In this document: positions 1 to 4,612 of the stretch, one piece after another
Layout of the letters: the number at the start of each line of letters is the position of its first letter
Position numbering within the stretch: position 1 is the stretch's first letter
Assembly (NCBI GenBank): GCA_002293275.1
Contig: DBCX01000057.1
Span: 3,005-9,374, forward strand
DNA length: 6,370 bases
Origin: Cyanobacteria bacterium UBA947
Lineage (GTDB): Bacteria > Cyanobacteriota > Vampirovibrionia > Gastranaerophilales > Gastranaerophilaceae
Reading direction: 5' to 3'
Notes under the pieces: generated by a model
What the model saw: only the letters and a program-made list of their open reading frames with translations
What the model was told of the DNA's origin: nothing
Databases searched by the model: none
Translations under genes and position numbers: made by a program

Positions 1-1
1 G

Positions 2-268
2 GGGCTAAGCAGCGGTCAATACGGTGACGCGCACCAGTGGGCGGATAATTTGCGAGCCAACCCTAATTTTAAAGAAATTAAAGTTTCAGGTGATGATTTA
101 GAAAACCTTCCGGCCGGGTGTTTTGTTGTTTACCCGCCGGGTGAAGGCGGCCGTCTGGCGCAAGTGTACGGGCATGTCGGCGTGACGCGCGGCGACGGAA
201 CAGACGTGAGCGACCACGTGAAAAAAACCAGATTGTCAGACAACGCGGCGGTCTTTATACCTGTTTAA
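2..268 (+). CDS. C-terminal part of a CHAP/NlpC-P60-like (papain-fold) cell-wall protein, 5' end outside window
   Basis: The reading frame is open from the left edge and ends at TAA 266-268, giving 88 visible residues; the true start lies outside the window. A TTG at position 50 is only an internal Leu codon. Visible signatures are an AHQWADNL helix (residues 10-17), a LPAGCFVVY strand (36-44) and YGHVGVTRGDG (56-66), followed by SDHVKK. A GHVGV strand after a pro/gly-rich turn is the usual context of the catalytic His in CHAP and NlpC/P60 peptidoglycan amidases or endopeptidases; here it would be H58. The catalytic Cys would lie upstream and cannot be seen. By family knowledge such proteins cut peptide cross-links or stems in the cell wall and are usually exported. 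The 3' end overlaps the convergent coaE by 14 bp. Family-level call is moderate; substrate and localisation are unknown. Confidence 0.6.
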   Translation, partial: GLSSGQYGDAHQWADNLRANPNFKEIKVSGDDLENLPAGCFVVYPPGEGGRLAQVYGHVGVTRGDGTDVSDHVKKTRLSDNAAVFIPV

Positions 269-740
269 GCGCCTCTTTTAGCTCTGTTAGCGTGCCGTTG
301 TTTTCAATAACTATGTTTGCGCGGGCGATTTTTTCTTCTTGCGGAATTTGAGATGCCATGCGATTCAGCGCGTGCTCTTTTGTGTAGCCGCGCGCCAAAA
401 GCCTCTCCAGCCGCACGGTTTCAGATGCGGTGATTAAAATTATTTTATCAAACAAATCCTGCCAGCCGGCCTCAAAAAGCAGCGGTACTTCTGCAAAATC
501 CGCGTCGCTTGCGAGGATTGCGGCTTTTACACCCGGATGGATTAATTCTTCCAGATTTTTTCTAAACTCCGGATCGGCGAACGCGACTTCGCCCAGAGCC
601 TCGCGCGCGAGCCCGGGCATTTCGCGCTCTAAAACTTCGTGTGCAATCTTGTCGGCGTCAATGACTTTGAACCCGCGTGATTCAAGGATTTTTGCCGCCT
701 CTGACTTGCCTGCACCGATGTTTCCCGTGATTGCGTTCAT
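255..740 (-). CDS. coaE: dephospho-CoA kinase (compact form)
   Basis: CoaE catalyses the last step of coenzyme A synthesis, ATP-dependent phosphorylation of the 3'-OH of dephospho-CoA, in the cytoplasm. The 161-residue product has a Walker A loop TGNIGAGKS (residues 5-13), the VIDADKIAHEVL segment (26-37) with the conserved Asp pair, the IHP motif (67-69), VPLLFEAG (85-92) and a C-terminal RANIVIENNG (substrate/adenine region). It is short for the family (about 200): the segment between HEVLE and AFADPE, which normally carries the FG..I...G.ldR stretch, is reduced by roughly 18 residues, and the linker before VPLLFE is short. The frame is intact, so this looks like a compact variant rather than a broken gene. 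It is the last gene of a three-gene operon; its ATG overlaps the upstream rluB stop as ATGA. A GGGG about 8 nt upstream is a weak ribosome site, suggesting translational coupling. Confidence 0.93.
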   Translation of the reverse strand: MNAITGNIGAGKSEAAKILESRGFKVIDADKIAHEVLEREMPGLAREALGEVAFADPEFRKNLEELIHPGVKAAILASDADFAEVPLLFEAGWQDLFDKIILITASETVRLERLLARGYTKEHALNRMASQIPQEEKIARANIVIENNGTLTELKEALKQV

Positions 741-1438
741 GACAGTTTCCCCAAAAATGCTTTTAACTCTTTAATTCGCTTTGGTTTTATTATTTTGAAC
801 TCGCCGCGTTTAAGCCCGTCCAGTGCGATTGTTGCGTGCGCAACGCGTTTGAGTGATTTTACTTCAAACCCCAAAAATTCAAGCATGCGGCGGATTTGGC
901 GGTTCATCCCTTGGTAAAGAGTTATTTGTACAAGAGTATTTTCCACCGGCAAAACCTCGGCGTACGCTGTTTTTCCGTCCAGTTCAATACCTTTGGCCAT
1001 CTGTTCAATCTGCGGTCTGCCCATTTTTTTATCAAGCGTCACCATATAAACTTTCGGCACCTTAACTGACGGGTGAGTCAGCTCGTTAATCAAATCACCG
1101 TCGTTTGTCAAAATCAAAAGCCCGGTTGAATCCTTATCCAGGCGCCCGACAGGTTTCAGGTGCGAAAAGTTTTCCGGCAGCAGGTCATAAATAGTTTTGC
1201 GGCCTTTTTCGTCGTCGGATGTTGTGATGTAACCGGCCGGTTTGTAGAACCGGTAGTATTCGTGCCTGACAGGACGGATGAACTTTCCGTTTACGGTCAC
1301 TTTATCTTTTTCTCTGACGTAAAACCCCATCTGCGTGATAGTTTTGCCGTTTACGGTGACTTTGCCCGCCTCAATCAACTCGTCGGCATCGCGCCGCGAA
1401 CACAGACCGCTTGATGCAATATATTTATTTAAACGCAT
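737..1438 (-). CDS. rluB: RsuA/RluB-family rRNA pseudouridine synthase
   Basis: This enzyme isomerises a specific uridine in rRNA to pseudouridine; the RluB branch acts on 23S rRNA helix 89 and the RsuA branch on 16S rRNA. The 233-residue protein starts with an S4 RNA-binding domain (about residues 1-60: MRLNKYIASSGLCSRRDADE, then GKVTVNG). The catalytic domain follows, with YKPAGYITT (65-73), the active-site motif GRLDKDSTGLLILTNDG (98-114, catalytic Asp101), THPSVKVPKVYMVTL (121-135) and GMNRQIRRMLEFLG (177-190). Length and domain order are normal for RluB/RsuA without the long C-terminal tail of E. coli RluB. The ATG lies inside the end of the upstream thioesterase gene (14-bp overlap) and has a strong Shine-Dalgarno, GGAGGTG, 7 nt before it (1452-1446). 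Family assignment is firm; RluB rather than RsuA or RluE/F is inferred. Confidence 0.92.
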   Translation of the reverse strand: MRLNKYIASSGLCSRRDADELIEAGKVTVNGKTITQMGFYVREKDKVTVNGKFIRPVRHEYYRFYKPAGYITTSDDEKGRKTIYDLLPENFSHLKPVGRLDKDSTGLLILTNDGDLINELTHPSVKVPKVYMVTLDKKMGRPQIEQMAKGIELDGKTAYAEVLPVENTLVQITLYQGMNRQIRRMLEFLGFEVKSLKRVAHATIALDGLKRGEFKIIKPKRIKELKAFLGKLS

Positions 1439-1820
1439 TTGCCAGCACCTCCGGCATTCTGCGGTACAGCTTGCCCTCGGAGTTTACCGCGACTGTTTCT
1501 ACCTGCGCTTCAACAAAAATTTTGCCGTCCTCGCCGCGGATTACCTGCTTGAACACGGCTGACAGCGCGCCGGCTTTTTCCAGACTTGTTTCAACTATCA
1601 CGGTGTCTGCGAGTTTTGCGGAAGATTTGTAGCGGATATTCAGCCCCACAACGGGGATGACAATATCGTGGTTTTTATCAAGGTCAATCAGGTCTATACC
1701 TGATGATTCGCACCAGAGGCAGCGACCGGCCTCCATCCACCGCAAGTACGCACCGTGCCACACAACGCCGTAAGCATCAGTGTCCGCGTAATAAACTTTT
1801 TGCACAAACTCGTGTTTCAT
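1425..1820 (-). CDS. YbgC/FadM-type acyl-CoA thioesterase (4HBT hotdog fold)
   Basis: The 131-residue protein matches the 4-hydroxybenzoyl-CoA thioesterase/YbgC family in length and in its N-terminal signature YADTDAYGVVWHGAYLRWME (residues 11-30). In YbgC the second Asp of DTD and the His of VVxH form the active site, here D15 and H22; E30 and R33 match the conserved ExxR. The rest has the expected hotdog strands: IPVVGLNIRYKSSAKLADT, then VETSLEKAG, then FVEAQVETVAVNSEGK. The family hydrolyses acyl-CoA (or acyl-ACP) thioesters in the cytoplasm; chain-length preference cannot be read from sequence. It is first in an operon with rluB and coaE. Grouping a CoA thioesterase with a CoA-synthesis kinase is suggestive but may be chance. 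A TATAAT hexamer ends exactly 6 nt before the ATG and no Shine-Dalgarno is present, so the mRNA is probably leaderless. Confidence 0.9.
   Translation of the reverse strand: MKHEFVQKVYYADTDAYGVVWHGAYLRWMEAGRCLWCESSGIDLIDLDKNHDIVIPVVGLNIRYKSSAKLADTVIVETSLEKAGALSAVFKQVIRGEDGKIFVEAQVETVAVNSEGKLYRRMPEVLANAFK
1446..1452 (-). promoter_or_regulatory. Shine-Dalgarno of rluB
   Basis: GGAGGTG on the minus strand ends 7 nt before the rluB ATG and lies within the thioesterase coding sequence. It fixes the rluB start and shows independent initiation inside the operon, in contrast with the first gene of the operon, which has no such site. Confidence 0.8.
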
Positions 1821-1828
1821 GATATAAT
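1800..1828 (+). promoter_or_regulatory. Promoter of the rubredoxin gene
   Basis: A perfect -10, TATAAT (1823-1828), stands 17 bp after TTGCAC (1800-1805), which matches only the TTG half of the -35 consensus. The predicted start is near 1835, giving a leader of about 19 nt that contains the Shine-Dalgarno. The -35 lies inside the thioesterase coding region on the other strand. Confidence 0.5.
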
Positions 1829-1832
1829 TATA
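1827..1832 (-). promoter_or_regulatory. -10 element of the thioesterase-rluB-coaE operon (leaderless start predicted)
   Basis: On the minus strand the order is TATAAT, six bases (TATATC), then the thioesterase ATG. With normal -10 to start-site spacing, transcription would begin at or next to the A of the ATG. No purine-rich ribosome site lies upstream. No good -35 is visible at 16-18 bp. The hexamer overlaps the -10 of the divergent rubredoxin promoter within the palindrome TATAATTATA (1823-1832). Confidence 0.55.
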
Positions 1833-1840
1833 ACATAAAA

Positions 1841-1848
1841 GGAGGGGG
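1841..1848 (+). promoter_or_regulatory. Strong Shine-Dalgarno of the rubredoxin gene
   Basis: GGAGGGGG is followed by 5 bases (TAAAT) and then the ATG at 1854. It decides the start of this very short gene and suggests high translation. Confidence 0.85.
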
Positions 1849-1853
1849 TAAAT

Positions 1854-1988
1854 ATGTCATACGAATGCAGCGCTTGCGGATGGGTCTACGATGAAAGTGC
1901 GGAAGGCACACCGTTTGAACAGTTGCCTGATGATTGGACCTGCCCGCAATGCGGCGCGCCAAAAAGCCTGTTTTTTCAGGTTGACTAG
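1854..1988 (+). CDS. rubredoxin, short (loop-deleted) type
   Basis: The gene encodes 44 residues. Rubredoxin is a cytoplasmic one-iron electron carrier; in anaerobes it often donates electrons to peroxide, superoxide or oxygen-reducing enzymes such as rubrerythrin or flavodiiron proteins. Both Fe(S-Cys)4 half-sites are present: CSACGWVYD (C5, C8) and CPQCGAPKSLF (C30, C33), with the family LPDDWTCP motif between them. Typical rubredoxins are about 52 residues; this one lacks the loop usually reading GDP..GI.PGT between the two knuckles, like the 45-residue Desulfovibrio desulfuricans form. The start is set by a near-perfect Shine-Dalgarno. It is monocistronic: divergent from the thioesterase operon, with its stop overlapping the convergent response-regulator stop. 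No redox partner gene is in the window. Confidence 0.95.
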   Translation: MSYECSACGWVYDESAEGTPFEQLPDDWTCPQCGAPKSLFFQVD

Positions 1989-3184
1989 GGGTCTATGAGC
2001 TGCTCAACCCAGCGGACAAGCTGCGAAACCTCGTAAGGTTTTGGCAGGTAAATGTCTGCGCCTGCGGCCAAAATCCGCTCTTTGTCGTGCGAGATGGATG
2101 TCACGATAATTTTTGCGCTGCCAAAATCGTTAATTCGCGCCAAATCCTCATCCAATATCACAACAGCAGGGTTTTTGTCGGAGATTTCGTAGCCTTGCAG
2201 CTGCAAAATCGTTGTGAGCAGCGTTGTGAGCGCCTCGTCTTTTTCAATAATCGCGATGCGGTTATTGAACTCGGATGCGGCCGCGTTTGCGCTTATTCGC
2301 GGACGCTCAATAATGAACCCGGATTTGCTCATGTTTTTGGCCAGCCTGTTTGTTCCGGCAAGCACGTTTAAAATCTGCTGCAAATTCTCGTACTGAACAA
2401 ACTCGCCCGTCACAACGCCTATCGCAAGTCGCACAAAGCCCGAGCGTCTGCCGGCAAATTCATCGCCTTGCATAATCACAAATCCGCGCGCGTTATCTTG
2501 CACCGAGTAGAATTTCGGCACAACCGCGTCAAACGTGAAGGCAAGATAATTCGCGACCCGTTCGGATTTTAAAGGGTCCGTTATTATGAGAAACTCGTTG
2601 CCTGATAGCAGCCCGAAATAATCGTTTTCGCCGAGCGCGGATTGTGTTATCGCTATAAATGTCTGGACAAGTTTGTCGGATGCAAGCTCGGTGTAGGTGT
2701 CTTTGTAGTTTTGAAAATTTTCAATACTGACCAAAAGCGCGGCCCAGTTTTTTGAGCTGATTCTTTTCAGCGCGCGCATTGAGCAGTTTTTATCCGGCAA
2801 AAGTTTTTTGTAATCCAGGCACGATTCGTATTCGCGGCGAAGGTGGGCGTTGATTCGCGCCTTAAATTCTTCCGGATTAACAGGTTCGGAGATAAAATCG
2901 TCGGCGCCTGCGTCCAGAACCTGCAGCTTATCGTCAAGCTCGGCGGACTTTGACATCCCGACAATAATTGGGCGCATGTTGTAGGTCAGCGCGCGGATTT
3001 TGCGGCAGTCATCAACCAAATTGTCACCGGATATTATAATCAAGTCCGGTTCAAGGCTTTGGATGACCTTCATCGCGCTTAAAATATTTTTTTCAATGAT
3101 GACCTGCGTGCTATTGTCAAGCAGTTTTTTGTATTTTGCCGGCAGCTCGCGCCGCGAATCTATAATCAATGTTACTGACTGCAT
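1985..3184 (-). CDS. Response-regulator-like protein: pseudo-receiver, degenerate GGDEF, compact C-terminal receiver
   Basis: The 399-residue soluble protein has three parts. Residues 4-115 form a receiver fold (PDLIIISGDNL, LQVLDAGADDFISEPVNPEEF). The phospho-acceptor Asp position holds Ser52 and the conserved Lys before Pro is Glu100, so canonical phosphorylation is unlikely. Residues about 145-293 resemble a GGDEF domain (SIENFQNYKDTY like the usual D.DNFK..ND.YG; SGNEFLIITD at 194-203 in place of GGDEF; LAIGVVTGEF at 253-262), with an extra segment around 225-248 that I recall from a GGDEF subfamily. Loss of the GGDEF signature argues against diguanylate cyclase activity. Residues 308-399 form a second receiver (IAIIEKDEAL, VVILDEDL with D345, S363, YLPKPY with K382) that keeps the Asp, Ser and Lys but lacks most of helices 2 and 3. 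It overlaps the upstream kinase gene by 13 bp and has a GAGGGTG ribosome site. Likely kinase partner, output unknown. Confidence 0.8.
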   Translation of the reverse strand: MQSVTLIIDSRRELPAKYKKLLDNSTQVIIEKNILSAMKVIQSLEPDLIIISGDNLVDDCRKIRALTYNMRPIIVGMSKSAELDDKLQVLDAGADDFISEPVNPEEFKARINAHLRREYESCLDYKKLLPDKNCSMRALKRISSKNWAALLVSIENFQNYKDTYTELASDKLVQTFIAITQSALGENDYFGLLSGNEFLIITDPLKSERVANYLAFTFDAVVPKFYSVQDNARGFVIMQGDEFAGRRSGFVRLAIGVVTGEFVQYENLQQILNVLAGTNRLAKNMSKSGFIIERPRISANAAASEFNNRIAIIEKDEALTTLLTTILQLQGYEISDKNPAVVILDEDLARINDFGSAKIIVTSISHDKERILAAGADIYLPKPYEVSQLVRWVEQLIDP

Positions 3185-3855
3185 CGCACCCTCGCTTCCA
3201 AATTGCTTATCGGCAGCCGCACCTCAAAAGTCGTCAGACCCGCGCCGGAAGTTACATTTATCTGCCCGTTCATTTGTTCCACGATATTTTTTGTTATATA
3301 AAGCCCGAGCCCCGAGCCCTCTGTCTTGCGCGTCAGGGGATTGTCCACACGTGAGAATTTTTCAAAGATTTTTTCGTAATCTTTTTCGTCAATCCCGATA
3401 CCGGTGTCGGTCACTTTTATGCTGATAAGGTTTTGCACCTGCGCGGCGCTTATTGTTATATCGGAGTCCGAATATTTTGCCGCGTTTTCAATCAGGTTTG
3501 TCAAAACCTGATGTAATTTATCTTTGTCAGCAAGCACGGCAGGCAGCTTTTCGCTTATGTCAATTTTAAAAACGCGCGTTGGGTACCGGTTTTTCAAAAC
3601 CGAGACAACAGCCTCAACGCAGGGTTTTAGCGCGACATCTTTTAGGATAAAATTCGTTGCCGTAAAAAGCATATTCTCAACAAGGTTAATCAGCCGGACA
3701 GACTGCTCCTCAATGATTTTGAGGAACTTTTTTTTGTCGGAATCCGAGATTTTGTCCCAGGATTCCAGCATCGTTTGCGAAAACCCTCTGATTGACGTCA
3801 AAGGTGTGCGCAGCTCGTGGCTGACCGTTGAAATAAAGTCCTCATATTTGTCCAT
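3172..3855 (-). CDS. Sensor-less soluble histidine kinase (HisKA + HATPase_c)
   Basis: This 227-residue kinase is catalytic core only. The dimerisation helix carries the H box FISTVSHELRTPLTSIRGF (residues 7-25, phospho-acceptor His13). The ATPase domain carries the N box LIENAAKYS (N124), the G1 box DTGIGID (150-156), the F box FEKFSRVD (164-171) and the G2 box EGSGLGLYI (179-187). All motifs are intact, so it should autophosphorylate. No PAS, HAMP, membrane segment or signal peptide precedes the His: the start codon is 12 residues before it and an in-frame TGA lies six codons upstream of the ATG, so no N-terminal domain is hidden. A TGATATAAT extended -10 ends 6 nt before the ATG with no Shine-Dalgarno, indicating a leaderless transcript. 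The gene overlaps the response-regulator-like gene, its likely partner. The input signal must come from another protein. Confidence 0.9.
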   Translation of the reverse strand: MDKYEDFISTVSHELRTPLTSIRGFSQTMLESWDKISDSDKKKFLKIIEEQSVRLINLVENMLFTATNFILKDVALKPCVEAVVSVLKNRYPTRVFKIDISEKLPAVLADKDKLHQVLTNLIENAAKYSDSDITISAAQVQNLISIKVTDTGIGIDEKDYEKIFEKFSRVDNPLTRKTEGSGLGLYITKNIVEQMNGQINVTSGAGLTTFEVRLPISNLEARVRCSQ

Positions 3856-3861
3856 AAAGCC

Positions 3862-3870
3862 ATTATATCA
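3862..3870 (-). promoter_or_regulatory. Extended -10 promoter of the kinase/regulator operon (leaderless start predicted)
   Basis: On the minus strand TGATATAAT (TGnTATAAT, consensus extended -10) is followed by six bases, GGCTTT, and then the kinase ATG. The predicted start site coincides with the ATG. There is no convincing -35, as is usual for extended -10 promoters. The region upstream of the -10 runs into the 3' end of the hypothetical gene (stop at 3889), so read-through from that gene is also possible. Confidence 0.6.
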
Positions 3871-3888
3871 CAATTGAACGCGGTGTGC

Positions 3889-4521
3889 TCAGGCGGCTTT
3901 TTTTTGTGCCGATGCAGCCGATGCAGCCGATGCGCAAATAGCGCTGCCGACCAGCAATACAAAAGGCGTCCAGGGCAAGACTCTCGCGCCGGCTTGTTTG
4001 ATTGCCGGGTGGATTTTGTCCGCTAATTTTGCCGCGGTTGACGCGATATTATCAATAAATTTTGAGCCGTTAATTTTTCCGGTCGCGCCAAAAACTGTTT
4101 CAACAATTTTGTCTGCGGCTTTATCAGGTATTTTGTTGATGGCACCTTTGAGAAGTGATTCACCGCCTTTTATTGCGGCAAGCGATGCCCCGAAAAGTCC
4201 CACAGTGGATATCATCGGGTGGTTGCGCTCAAACTCGCGCGCTTTTGATGAATTCCGCACGACAGTATTATTAGTTTTGAAAACAAGATCAATCAGCCCG
4301 AGCGCCAGAGCCAACGCTCCGCCGGCTTTTACACCGTTTGCGATTCTGGCTGAGACACCTTTTATACCGAACCCTGTTTTGCCAACCGTCTGCACAAACG
4401 TGTTGTTGCTGGCCGCGGCAACAACCCCGGCTGCTACGGGCGCCGCCGCATACAAAATTTTTGAAAACTTCTTGTTAGAGTTAGTTTCCTTGCCGCAAAA
4501 ACTTACCGGTTGAACTTGCAT
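3889..4521 (-). CDS. Hypothetical protein with QPVSFCGK N-terminus and hydrophobic segments
   Basis: I do not recognise a characterised family. From the ATG at 4521 the product has 210 residues. A GTG at 4530 would add three residues, but it is part of the AGGTG ribosome site, so the ATG is preferred. The N-terminus MQVQPVSFCGKE resembles a short motif I recall near the start of many Gastranaerophilales proteins (x-P-I/V-S-F-x-G-K). Hydrophobic or Ala/Gly-rich stretches lie at about 23-38, 63-81, 104-117 and 182-205, so it may be membrane-associated, with a basic middle (SSKAREFERNH) and Lys-rich amphipathic helices (IPDKAADKIVETV, AAKLADKIHPAI). No signal peptide with a clear cleavage site is seen. 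The C-terminus is a Ser-Ala-Ala repeat ending QKKAA. It precedes the kinase gene by 33 bp on the same strand and has its own promoter divergent from mtaB. Confidence 0.75.
   Translation of the reverse strand: MQVQPVSFCGKETNSNKKFSKILYAAAPVAAGVVAAASNNTFVQTVGKTGFGIKGVSARIANGVKAGGALALALGLIDLVFKTNNTVVRNSSKAREFERNHPMISTVGLFGASLAAIKGGESLLKGAINKIPDKAADKIVETVFGATGKINGSKFIDNIASTAAKLADKIHPAIKQAGARVLPWTPFVLLVGSAICASAASAASAQKKAA
3911..3934. repeat. 9-bp tandem repeat (2.6 copies) in the 3' end of the hypothetical gene
   Basis: GATGCAGCC occurs twice in tandem (3911-3919, 3920-3928), followed by a partial third unit GATGCG. On the coding (minus) strand it gives Ser-Ala-Ala repeats near the C-terminus. It is followed within the gene by a run of eight A on the coding strand (3898-3905) encoding Lys-Lys. 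The repeat is in frame, so copy-number change would alter length without breaking the protein. Confidence 0.85.
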
Positions 4522-4527
4522 GTTTGA

Positions 4528-4532
4528 CACCT
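4528..4532 (-). promoter_or_regulatory. Ribosome binding site deciding the start of the hypothetical gene
   Basis: AGGTG on the minus strand ends 6 nt before the ATG at 4521. The alternative upstream GTG start (4530-4528) is the last three bases of this site, so it cannot use it; the ATG is the better start. Confidence 0.6.
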
Positions 4533-4554
4533 ACACTTTCCGCTTAACATCCAC

Positions 4555-4585
4555 ATTATAACTCTTCAAGAATTTTTTTTGACAA
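4555..4585 (-). promoter_or_regulatory. Promoter of the hypothetical gene
   Basis: On the minus strand TTGTCA (4585-4580, 5 of 6 to the -35 consensus) is followed after 19 bp by a perfect TATAAT (4560-4555). The spacing is longer than ideal. The predicted start near 4548 gives a leader of about 27 nt containing the AGGTG ribosome site. The -35 overlaps the -35 of the divergent mtaB promoter. Confidence 0.5.
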
Positions 4586-4606
4586 TATATAAAGAGATGT
4601 TAAGAT
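4579..4606 (+). promoter_or_regulatory. Promoter of mtaB (leaderless start predicted)
   Basis: A perfect TTGACA (4579-4584), a 16-bp spacer and TAAGAT (4601-4606, 4 of 6) preceded by TG at 4598-4599 as in an extended -10. The -10 ends 6 nt before the ATG at 4613, so transcription should begin at the start codon. AAGGA directly abuts the ATG, too close to act as a Shine-Dalgarno. An alternative -10, TATAAA at 4588-4593, would give a short leader but lacks a -35. Confidence 0.6.
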
Positions 4607-4612
4607 AAAGGA

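Noticed and set aside
50..52. TTG as start of the left-edge gene
   Set aside because: The frame is open to the window edge and the upstream codons (YGDAHQWADN) look like part of the same domain, so the TTG is an internal Leu.
1961..1980. Possible terminator for the regulator gene: on the minus strand CCTG-AAAAAA-CAGG followed by CTTTTT, just after its stop
   Set aside because: The stem is only 4 bp with an A6 loop, too weak for a credible intrinsic terminator, and it lies in conserved rubredoxin codons (APKSLFFQ), which explain the sequence.
1979..2009. Inverted repeat GGTTGA/TCAACC spanning the convergent stops
   Set aside because: A 6-bp stem with a 19-nt loop and no T-tract on either strand is expected by chance and lies mostly in coding sequence.
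3998..4513. 171-codon plus-strand frame opposite the hypothetical gene
   Set aside because: The hypothetical gene's strand has a good promoter, ribosome site and lineage-type N-terminus; the plus frame has no ribosome site or recognisable protein features. It is the only shadow given thought because neither strand has a known family.
4528..4530. GTG as start of the hypothetical gene (three extra residues, VSN)
   Set aside because: The GTG is part of the AGGTG ribosome site serving the ATG at 4521, and the motif-bearing N-terminus begins at that ATG.
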